A stretch of 5,900 nt of DNA from Desulfobacteraceae bacterium (lineage in GTDB: Bacteria > Desulfobacterota > DSM-4660 > Desulfatiglandales > Desulfatiglandaceae). Positions 1 through 4,371 of the stretch are shown piece by piece. Location of the stretch: positions 2,559,648 through 2,565,547 of the forward strand of contig CP070700.1 of assembly GCA_020349865.1 (NCBI GenBank). Direction: 5' to 3'. The notes beneath the pieces are model-generated. The model was given only the letters and a program-made list of their open reading frames with translations, was not told the DNA's origin and ran no database searches. The position numbers and the translations under genes are program-made. How positions within the stretch are numbered: position 1 is the first letter of the stretch; each line of letters starts with the position of its first letter.

Positions 1-2
1 AC

Positions 3-80
3 AAGGCCAAGGGGGCGTTCGACGAGCTTTTAAGAATTTGTGTTGCGGCCCTTCTGAAAGAGATATCCACGGCCCGATAA
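3..80 (+). CDS. C-terminal end of an unidentified protein (5' partial)
   Basis: Reading from base 3, one frame stays open for 25 codons and stops at TAA 78-80. The peptide ends in a helix-like, amphipathic stretch (FDELLRICVAALLKEISTAR), as real protein C-termini often do; the other two forward frames give less protein-like peptides. The pattern of a glycine, a hydrophobic helix and a final charged tail is reminiscent of the C-terminus of creatininase-family amidohydrolases, but 25 residues are too few for a firm call. The stop codon lies inside the first copy of the interspersed repeat at 71-115, so insertion or spread of that repeat may have set the present end of this protein. The rest of the gene lies left of the window. 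Confidence 0.4.
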   Translation, partial: KAKGAFDELLRICVAALLKEISTAR

Positions 81-115
81 TCCAATGATGATTTTTTCAA
101 AGCGCTAAACTGTTA
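71..115 (+). repeat. Interspersed 45-bp repeat, copy 1
   Basis: This stretch begins GGCCCGATAATCCAATGATG and continues through a T-tract and AGCGCTAAACTGTTA. It aligns without gaps to 1206-1250 (39 of 45 positions identical by eye) and, with one inserted C, to 2783-2828 (about 37 of 45). All three copies have the same orientation and sit in or at the edge of intergenic regions. This copy supplies the stop codon of the upstream gene. Confidence 0.7.
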
Positions 116-155
116 CAAGCAGTGTTCATCCACAAATGGCTATTTTCTCTCCGAG

Positions 156-170
156 CCGTAGAGTCTACGG
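156..170. repeat. Perfect palindrome CCGTAGA-G-TCTACGG
   Basis: Two perfect 7-bp arms surround a single central base. The DNA could extrude as a small cruciform or bind a dimeric protein. No T-run follows, so it is not an intrinsic terminator. It lies between repeat copy 1 and the larger palindrome at 195-254 and may belong to the same composite element. Confidence 0.5.
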
Positions 171-194
171 GCCGGAGGCCACGATCTCTGCGTC

Positions 195-254
195 AGATTC
201 AGATTTTAATCCTCGAAATACTTCAATGTATTCCTGTGGTTAAAATCCTCATCT
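195..254. repeat. 60-nt imperfect palindrome (REP/MITE-like stem-loop)
   Basis: Left arm 195-221 and right arm 228-254 are complementary around a 6-base loop (ttcaat, 222-227). The outer AGAT/ATCT, the GATTTTAA/TTAAAATC block (202-209 with 240-247) and the inner AATAC/GTATT block pair perfectly, giving 19 of 27 matched positions by eye. This size and symmetry are typical of repeated intergenic palindromes. It has no T-tract and no coding content. Whether other copies exist in the genome cannot be seen here. Confidence 0.55.
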
Positions 255-323
255 TCCTTGACCTCGCGAAAACTATCTCATTTCTGGACGGACACTGAGG
301 AAGTTGGGCCACACCTTTTACTA

Positions 324-338
324 CCGTTTTTTAAACGG
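324..338. repeat. Perfect hairpin CCGTTT-TTT-AAACGG before the sirtuin start
   Basis: Two perfect 6-bp arms flank a 3-base loop and end 8 bases before the ATG at 347, where a ribosome binding site would be expected. No recognisable Shine-Dalgarno lies between hairpin and start codon. It could affect translation initiation, be an operator, or mark the end of the repeat-rich segment. Confidence 0.45.
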
Positions 339-346
339 ATGCTCGA

Positions 347-1045
347 ATGGTGGAAAAAAGAATAAGAACCCTGGCACAATGGCTATATGAATCCCGTTAC
401 CCGGTTGTTTTTACCGGAGCAGGGATCAGTACAGAATCGGGCCTTCCAGACTTCAGGGGACCCGATGGTCTGTGGACACGCAGAGACAAAGGACTTTCAC
501 CAAGATCCATGAGCAGGCCATGGGATTCAGTTGAACCCAATAAAGGCCATATTGCCATCGTGGAGCTTCAGAAATTAGAAAAACTTAAATTCCTGATTTC
601 ACAGAATGTGGATAATCTCCATCTGAAATCAGGTATCCATCCCGAACTACTTGCCGAACTGCATGGAAATATCACAAAACTCAGGTGCACCCGATGTGGA
701 AAAATCCTTGACCGATCGGATGGTAGAACAATGTGTCAGTGCGGTGGAACACTGGCGTCAAGCGTGGTTGATTTTGGTCAACCCCTTCCTGAAAGAGATC
801 TCACACTGTCTTTTGAACATTCAAGAAAGAGCGATCTTTTTGTCGTGGTGGGTTCCAGCCTTGTGGTAACACCTGCGGCGGATATGCCGAGGGAGGCCCT
901 TCGAGCCGGCGCAAGACTGGTCATAATCAACCAGGGCGAAACACCTCTGGATCCTCTTGCCCATCTTAGATTCAACGAAGCAATAGGTGAGGTGCTCCCC
1001 AGAGCGATAAAACGACTGAAAAGATTGATGGGTCTGTTTGAGTGA
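347..1045 (+). CDS. Sir2-family NAD+-dependent protein deacylase (sirtuin), SIRT6/7-like
   Basis: A 232-residue, full-length bacterial sirtuin, cytoplasmic. The family removes acyl groups from protein lysines using NAD+, releasing nicotinamide and O-acyl-ADP-ribose. Visible motifs: NAD-binding GAGIS at 24-28 followed by SGLPDFRGPDGLW; QNVDNLH at 86-92; catalytic His106 in LHGN; a zinc site of Cys114, Cys117, Cys130 and Cys132 (CxxC, short gap, CxC); GSS at 169-171 and IINQGETP in the C-terminal Rossmann part. The Tyr-x-x-Arg pair of CobB/SIRT5 desuccinylases is missing after the GLW motif. From memory, the stretch SVVDFGQPLPERDLTLS and what follows aligns better with SIRT6. Start: ATG 347 is followed directly by an in-frame GTG; neither has a clear Shine-Dalgarno. 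The gene stands alone. The substrate cannot be told from sequence. Confidence 0.93.
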   Translation: MVEKRIRTLAQWLYESRYPVVFTGAGISTESGLPDFRGPDGLWTRRDKGLSPRSMSRPWDSVEPNKGHIAIVELQKLEKLKFLISQNVDNLHLKSGIHPELLAELHGNITKLRCTRCGKILDRSDGRTMCQCGGTLASSVVDFGQPLPERDLTLSFEHSRKSDLFVVVGSSLVVTPAADMPREALRAGARLVIINQGETPLDPLAHLRFNEAIGEVLPRAIKRLKRLMGLFE

Positions 1046-1205
1046 AAACTATTTGACAGTAGGCTTTCAATCGTTGGAACTGAGAACAAAGAGAGTAGTT
1101 TCGGTCTGCGTGAAAAGCACGACCTTACTTACCTTCATTGATTGGTGTTTGTGACGCAAAGACGAATTGAAGGTCCCCTAACTAAGACATTGGTGAGTTC
1201 CATTT

Positions 1206-1250
1206 GGCCCGACAATCCAATGATGATTTTTGCAAGGCGCGCAACTATTA
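1206..1250 (+). repeat. Interspersed 45-bp repeat, copy 2
   Basis: It aligns without gaps to 71-115, with about six substitutions, and more distantly to 2783-2828. It lies immediately before the transpeptidase gene. Using the upstream TTG at 1204 as start would translate this repeat as the protein's first 16 residues, which argues for the ATG at 1267 instead. Confidence 0.7.
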
Positions 1251-1255
1251 TGGGC

Positions 1256-1260
1256 TAAGG
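1256..1260 (+). promoter_or_regulatory. Ribosome binding site deciding the transpeptidase start
   Basis: TAAGG lies 6 bases before ATG 1267. That spacing, and the clean signal peptide that begins at this ATG, support 1267 over the longer TTG start at 1204. Confidence 0.5.
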
Positions 1261-1266
1261 TGCAGA

Positions 1267-2184
1267 ATGCGGTGCAGTTCAAGGGCTGGTATTATTTGCC
1301 TTATTGTTTGGATTAGTTGTTGGATCCTCGGAGAGGGACCCGCGCATGCTGGGGCATTCAAATATCGTCTTTCATCCCCGGGAGACAATCCGACCAACGC
1401 GGAGACGGTAGTGGGATGCATCCAGATGCACACAATAGTCCCCAAAGAGACCCTTTTGGATATAGCCAGAAACTATGAGTTGGGATTTAATGAGATCCAA
1501 CTGCCCTACCTACATTTAGACCCTTGGATTCCGGAGTCGGGACTTCGTCTTTCTATCCCAACCCAATGGGTCTTGCCGACTACCAAACATGAGAGGGTCG
1601 TGATTAATCTTCCCGAAATGAGACTCTATCGTTTCTTTCCACTCATCAAGATAGTGAGGACTTACCCCGTGGGAATTGGAGACCTTGGGTGGGAGACACC
1701 GCAAGGGGTTTACCGGGTTGTTGAACATGTGGTCGATCCCACTTGGGAGATTCCCCTTTCCCTTCAAGAAAAATATGGGATAACCAAGGTCCCCCCCGGA
1801 CCGGAGAATCCCCTCGGAAAGTACTGGATTGGGCTGTCTCGAAAAGGCTATGGAATCCACGGGACCAATTTTCCCTGGGGTGTGGGGCGGCTGGTCAGTC
1901 ATGGATGCATCCGCCTTTACCCGGAACACATTACCCAACTCTTTAGGAAGACCCCATTGGGCACCCCTGTGGAAATCATCTATGAACCAGTAAAGATCGG
2001 GTTCAGGAACGGAGAGATCTTCCTGGAGGTTCACCCGGATCCATATAAAAAGTTTGTGGATTTGGAGGCACACACACGAAGTCGCTTGCAAGAATTGGGG
2101 CTTTGGGGTTATATTTCAAAGGAGGGTTTACAAGTAACCTTGAAAACACGCAATGGCGTGCCAACCAAAATTGGATTCAAGTAG
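1267..2184 (+). CDS. Secreted L,D-transpeptidase, ErfK/YbiS/YcfS type (YkuD domain)
   Basis: A 305-residue periplasmic enzyme. Such enzymes attach Lpp-type lipoproteins to the diaminopimelate of peptidoglycan or form 3-3 cross-links. Residues 1-28 form a signal peptide: two N-terminal arginines, hydrophobic core IICLIVWISCWIL, cleavage after AHA. Residues about 55-99 resemble a LysM-like region (TIVPKETLLDIARNYELG, then DPWIPESGLRLSIP). The YkuD domain spans about 110-241 and carries the catalytic set His198 (IHGTN), Ser211, His212, Gly213, Cys214 and Arg216 in VSHGCIR. DPTWEIP, PPGPENPLG and YPVGIGDLG are also typical of the ErfK branch. Residues 242-305 form a tail of unknown role. The frame could start at TTG 1204, but that would translate repeat copy 2 and displace the signal peptide. 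The lipoprotein gene follows after 89 bases, with no terminator between, so an operon is likely. Confidence 0.93.
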   Translation: MRCSSRAGIICLIVWISCWILGEGPAHAGAFKYRLSSPGDNPTNAETVVGCIQMHTIVPKETLLDIARNYELGFNEIQLPYLHLDPWIPESGLRLSIPTQWVLPTTKHERVVINLPEMRLYRFFPLIKIVRTYPVGIGDLGWETPQGVYRVVEHVVDPTWEIPLSLQEKYGITKVPPGPENPLGKYWIGLSRKGYGIHGTNFPWGVGRLVSHGCIRLYPEHITQLFRKTPLGTPVEIIYEPVKIGFRNGEIFLEVHPDPYKKFVDLEAHTRSRLQELGLWGYISKEGLQVTLKTRNGVPTKIGFK

Positions 2185-2195
2185 AAAGGAGGTGA
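2185..2195 (+). promoter_or_regulatory. Perfect Shine-Dalgarno right after the transpeptidase stop
   Basis: AAAGGAGGTGA begins at the base after the TAG stop (2182-2184) and closely matches the complement of the 16S rRNA 3' end. It is 79 bases too far upstream to serve the lipoprotein ATG at 2274, which has its own equally strong site. It therefore suggests that something else is translated here; see the small ORF at 2203-2277. Confidence 0.6.
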
Positions 2196-2202
2196 GAAGT
2201 TT

Positions 2203-2277
2203 TTGGCATTGGAAGTGACGGGCTCTCCCTGTCCGAAAAACACATCCATCCAAATGAACAAGGAGGTGATACAATGA
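2203..2277 (+). CDS. Possible 24-residue leader or small protein between ldt and lipoprotein
   Basis: A TTG at 2203, 10 bases after the GGAGG of a perfect Shine-Dalgarno, opens a 24-codon frame with no internal stop. Alternative in-frame starts are TTG 2209, GTG 2215 and ATG 2254. Its TGA (2275-2277) overlaps the lipoprotein ATG (2274-2276) in the arrangement ATGA, the classic layout for translational coupling. The peptide (MALEVTGSPCPKNTSIQMNK then EVIQ) has no signal sequence, membrane segment or known motif. It could be a leader peptide tuning lipoprotein synthesis, the remnant of a small gene, or chance. The strong ribosome site and exact overlap are seen; translation is inferred. Confidence 0.35.
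   Translation: MALEVTGSPCPKNTSIQMNKEVIQ
2260..2270 (+). promoter_or_regulatory. Ribosome binding site of the lipoprotein gene
   Basis: AAGGAGGTGAT is an essentially perfect anti-16S match, with 7 bases between GGAGG and ATG 2274. This strength fits a very abundant protein, as Lpp-type lipoproteins are. Confidence 0.8.
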
Positions 2278-2642
2278 CCCTTCGAAAACAGTTACGCTCA
2301 ATGGTGTTTTTTACAGTACTTGGGTTTTTGGGAGTTGCATTGATGGGATGCGCCTCCACCGGGGATCTTAAAGCCGTTCAGGACCAAGTTCAACAGGCCT
2401 TGCAGAAGTCGGATCAGGCTTTGCAAGAGGCCCAAAGCGCCAAGGCAGCGGCCGCGGACAGTTCCAGACAGGCCCAGGAAGCTACCGCAGCTGCTGAAAG
2501 TGCACGAGATGCGGCAGCACGAGCAGAAGCGGCGGCAGACCGGGCCGAGGCGTCTGCAAAGGCTGCTGAGGACTCTGCTAACAAGGCAGAGGCTATGGCC
2601 AACAAGGCCGAAGCCATTTTCATGAAGAAAATGAAAAAGTAG
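2274..2642 (+). CDS. Lpp/OprI-type alanine-zipper outer-membrane lipoprotein
   Basis: A 122-residue lipoprotein precursor. Residues 1-25 are a lipoprotein signal (basic MTLRKQLR, hydrophobic VFFTVLGFLGVAL) ending in the lipobox LMGC with Cys26 as lipidation site; Met at the second lipobox position is unusual but tolerable. Serine at +3 (CAS) does not suggest Asp-type inner-membrane retention. The mature part is an Ala/Glu/Lys-rich coiled coil. From residue 83 to 117 there are five tandem heptads of the form xAExxxx (RAEAAAD, RAEASAK, AAEDSAN, KAEAMAN, KAEAIFM), the signature of a trimeric alanine zipper. It ends in KKMKK, so a C-terminal lysine is available for joining to peptidoglycan as in Lpp. 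The mature length of about 97 residues exceeds E. coli Lpp (58) and is nearer to longer alanine-zipper relatives. The upstream L,D-transpeptidase is the likely attaching enzyme. Confidence 0.85.
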   Translation: MTLRKQLRSMVFFTVLGFLGVALMGCASTGDLKAVQDQVQQALQKSDQALQEAQSAKAAAADSSRQAQEATAAAESARDAAARAEAAADRAEASAKAAEDSANKAEAMANKAEAIFMKKMKK

Positions 2643-2656
2643 GAAAATTCCATAAC

Positions 2657-2686
2657 CCCTGGATATGCATCTGTGTGTATCCAGGG
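2657..2686 (+). other. Stem-loop between lipoprotein stop and terminator
   Basis: CCCTGGATA at 2657-2665 pairs perfectly with TATCCAGGG at 2678-2686 around a 12-base loop. No T-tract follows, so it is not itself a terminator. In the 3' untranslated region of an abundant lipoprotein mRNA, it may protect against 3' exonucleases. Confidence 0.55.
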
Positions 2687-2702
2687 CTCAAAGTTCACCA
2701 CA

Positions 2703-2732
2703 GGCGGGGTCCCATCCCCGCCGTTTTTTTTT
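2703..2732 (+). terminator. Rho-independent terminator of the envelope operon
   Basis: GGCGGGG (2703-2709), loop tcccat, CCCCGCC (2716-2722), one G, then nine T residues (2724-2732). A perfect 7-bp GC stem with a long T-run is textbook. It ends the transpeptidase-lipoprotein transcript and insulates the downstream fic gene. Confidence 0.92.
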
Positions 2733-2782
2733 GATCTGTTGTTCCTTGATACCAGTCTAGCTTTATGAAAACAGTGCAAAAA

Positions 2783-2828
2783 GGCCCCGATAATTCAAGG
2801 GTAATTTTTTCAAATGACTAAACTGTTT
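2783..2828 (+). repeat. Interspersed 45-bp repeat, copy 3 (diverged)
   Basis: It begins GGCCCCGATAATTCAAGGGT and ends CTAAACTGTTT. It matches copy 1 at about 37 of 45 positions, with one extra C. It lies between the terminator and the fic promoter in the same orientation as the other copies. Similarity may continue weakly downstream (TTATCCA here, TTCATCCA after copy 1). Confidence 0.55.
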
Positions 2829-2895
2829 CGAAACCTTATCCATTGATATCAGAATATGAATAATTACTCATGCACTGTCTGAGCTTATCCCCAGA

Positions 2896-2976
2896 TATCC
2901 AAAAATATATCCATAATTATCCATAACAAGCTTGACATGACAATGTTCTGGGTATATATGGATATTATTATGGATA
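2896..2976 (+). promoter_or_regulatory. Putative fic promoter flanked by TATCCA/TGGATA boxes
   Basis: TTGACA at 2932-2937 is a perfect -35 box. TATATG at 2955-2960, after a 17-base spacer, is a fair -10. Three direct TATCCA boxes lie upstream (2896-2901, 2908-2913, 2918-2923), and two inverted copies, TGGATA, lie at 2959-2964 and 2971-2976, overlapping the -10 and the likely transcription start. Spacings of 10 to 12 bp place the boxes on about the same face of the helix. A further TATCCA occurs at 2837-2842. This is the layout of an operator array for a repressor; the C-terminal helix-turn-helix of Fic itself is a candidate binder. Confidence 0.45.
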
Positions 2977-4013
2977 CACCCCCATTTCAGTTCCTTCCAG
3001 AACATATCAAGTTCATCTCTGAAATCGATGAATTTAAAGGCAAATGGCACGTACTGAGCGACTTGGCCCCCGATCAACTGGCACGGCTTAGGCGTATTGC
3101 AACTGTTGAATCAGTTGGATCGTCCACTAGAATTGAAGGAGCCCGGTTGACTGATACCGAAGTTGAAATATTGCTGTCTGGGCTGAGTACGACAACTTTC
3201 CAGTCCAGGGATGAGGAGGAAGTTGCGGGCTATGCCGAAGTCATGGAGATGATATTTGAATCCTTTGACAAAATTCTTATAAGCGAAAATCATATCAGGC
3301 AGCTACACCAGGTTCTGCTAAAATTCTCATCAAAAGATGCCCGTCATAGAGGAGAATACAAGAAATTCCCAAATCACGTGGAAGCATTTGATGAAAATGG
3401 AAAAAGCCTTGGGGTTATTTTCGAAACAGCTTCTCCCTTTGAGACCCCGTTCAAAATGTCCGAGTTGATTGAATGGGTTGAAAGGGAGTGGGAGAGACAA
3501 ACCCTTCATCCCCTTTTCATTACATCAATATTCATCGTGCATTTTCTGGCCATTCACCCCTTTCAGGACGGTAATGGAAGACTATCGCGGATCTTGACGA
3601 CCTTGCTGCTCTTGAAATCAGGATATACTTATGTCCCTTATGTCTCGCTGGAGAGGGTCATAGAGGAGAACAAGGATCATTATTACTTGGCTCTGAGGCA
3701 CGCCCAATCAACTCTTTACTCCAATAACCGGAACCTGAACGAGTGGATCTTATTTTTTCTAACCTCTCTGAAAAAACAGATTTTCGTGCTGGAATCCAAG
3801 ATCAAAAAGGAACGACTGATCGCTGAATTGCCACCTCTGTCCCAGGATATTATACAGTTTGCCAAACAACACGGCAGAGTGACGGTACGTAATGTTCAAA
3901 AAATCACAGGAGCGAATAGAAATACAATTAAGGCCCACATAAAGAAACTTTTGGCAAGAGGTGAGATAAAGAAGATGGGAGTCGGCAAGGGCACCTGGTA
4001 CAGGCCGCCTTAA
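2937..4013 (+). CDS. Fic-domain protein adenylyltransferase with N-terminal inhibitory helix and C-terminal wHTH
   Basis: Up to 358 residues. Fic proteins transfer AMP from ATP to Ser, Thr or Tyr hydroxyls of target proteins in the cytoplasm. Residues about 13-100 form a Fic_N region with the self-inhibitory motif (S/T)xxxE(G/N), seen as S63-TRI-E67-G68, so this is a class II, autoinhibited enzyme. The catalytic motif HPFQDGNGR is complete at 207-215, with His207 as base and Asp211 for the metal. Residues about 296-352 form a winged helix-turn-helix (VTVRNVQKITGANRNTIKAH). Start is undecided: ATGs at 2937, 2943, 2958 and 2970 all lack a Shine-Dalgarno. A probable promoter overlaps 2932-2960, so ATG 2970 (347 residues, beginning MDTPPFQFLP) may be real and almost leaderless. 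The gene is single, and no terminator is seen after it. Targets are unknown. Confidence 0.9.
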   Translation: MTMFWVYMDIIMDTPPFQFLPEHIKFISEIDEFKGKWHVLSDLAPDQLARLRRIATVESVGSSTRIEGARLTDTEVEILLSGLSTTTFQSRDEEEVAGYAEVMEMIFESFDKILISENHIRQLHQVLLKFSSKDARHRGEYKKFPNHVEAFDENGKSLGVIFETASPFETPFKMSELIEWVEREWERQTLHPLFITSIFIVHFLAIHPFQDGNGRLSRILTTLLLLKSGYTYVPYVSLERVIEENKDHYYLALRHAQSTLYSNNRNLNEWILFFLTSLKKQIFVLESKIKKERLIAELPPLSQDIIQFAKQHGRVTVRNVQKITGANRNTIKAHIKKLLARGEIKKMGVGKGTWYRPP

Positions 4014-4145
4014 TACTACCAAAAACCGGTAACTGGAGGTCGAACTACGCTCACATTTAACCAGACACTATTACTGTTAAGATCATTCGTTTTTCCTCTA
4101 ACCTCTTCAGGTGTTCCCTCATCTTTTGCCTTGCAGAAATCGAAG

Positions 4146-4162
4146 CCAGTGATTCTCACTGG
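4146..4162. repeat. Perfect palindrome CCAGTGA-TTC-TCACTGG
   Basis: Two perfect 7-bp arms are separated by 3 bases. No T-run follows on either strand. It may be an operator, part of a lost element, or a weak fic-downstream stem-loop. Confidence 0.5.
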
Positions 4163-4239
4163 TAGGTGTGTTGGTTTCCCGCTAAATCCCATCACAGAGA
4201 CAGATTAAAGCTGAATAGGGTGAGTTATTGAATAATCTT

Positions 4240-4249
4240 AGGACGTCCT
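4240..4249. repeat. Perfect 10-bp palindrome AGGACGTCCT
   Basis: A self-complementary decamer lying about 120 bases before vapB, close to a second palindrome, TTATTGAATAA (4225-4235). Either could be a protein-binding site. The distance to the vapB promoter makes a direct role in vapBC autoregulation uncertain. Confidence 0.35.
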
Positions 4250-4318
4250 GCTTTCCGCCAGTACTTTTCATCATTTTATAAGTTCTCACTCCTGTGTTGT
4301 GTGATAATTTTCCTTGAC

Positions 4319-4347
4319 TTGTGGTTTTAATTGACACAAAATATATT
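4319..4347 (+). promoter_or_regulatory. Putative vapBC promoter
   Basis: TATATT at 4342-4347 is a good -10 (5 of 6). TTGTGG at 4319-4324, 17 bases upstream, is a weak -35. TTGAC occurs twice (4314-4318 and 4331-4335), but neither copy is spaced properly for this -10. TTGTGT (4297-4302) and ACACAA (4334-4339) form an inverted pair around the promoter that could be the VapBC operator. Confidence 0.35.
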
Positions 4348-4371
4348 ACAAAAAATGTGACGGAGGTTGTC

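Larger units (their letters stand above)
81..346. other. Non-coding, palindrome-rich spacer before the sirtuin gene
   Basis: No credible gene is seen in these 266 bases. They hold most of repeat copy 1, a perfect 7-bp palindrome at 156-170, a 60-nt imperfect palindrome at 195-254, and a perfect 6-bp hairpin at 324-338 just before the sirtuin start. No convincing sigma-70 promoter was found: TTGACC at 258-263 has no -10 box at a usable distance. The chain of palindromes looks like a composite of intergenic repeat elements rather than a simple promoter region. Confidence 0.5.
4014..4371. other. Long spacer between fic and vapBC
   Basis: This 358-base stretch has no convincing gene. It contains a 32-codon open stretch on the minus strand (4057-4155, without an obvious ribosome site), the perfect palindromes at 4146-4162 and 4240-4249, the 11-base palindrome TTATTGAATAA at 4225-4235, and the presumed vapBC promoter near its right end. 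GGAGG at 4034-4038 is not followed by a start codon in range. It may be a junction left by loss or gain of accessory genes. Confidence 0.4.

Noticed and set aside
49..812. Shared CTGAAAGAGAT near 54-64 and 789-799
   Set aside because: Only 11 bases match exactly and the copy at 789 is inside conserved sirtuin codons (LPERDL), so this is coincidence.
1053..1081. Perfect TTGACA (-35-like) after the sirtuin stop
   Set aside because: At 17 bases downstream the sequence is GGAACT, with no -10 likeness, and no better box at 16 or 18. Not reported as a promoter.
1103..1173. Weak inverted repeats (GGTC...GACC at 1103-1124; CCTTCA...TGAAGG at 1132-1173) as a sirtuin terminator
   Set aside because: Stems are short or bulged, loops long, and no T-run follows; not supportable as a terminator.
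1516..2091. 191-codon open frame on the minus strand
   Set aside because: It lies entirely antisense to the transpeptidase gene, shows no recognisable motif and has no ribosome site; an echo of the coding strand's base bias.
2896..2923. TATCCA direct repeats as a CRISPR array or iteron origin
   Set aside because: Units are 6 bp at 10-12 bp spacing with only three in a row, no spacers of CRISPR length and no replication gene nearby; a transcription operator fits better.
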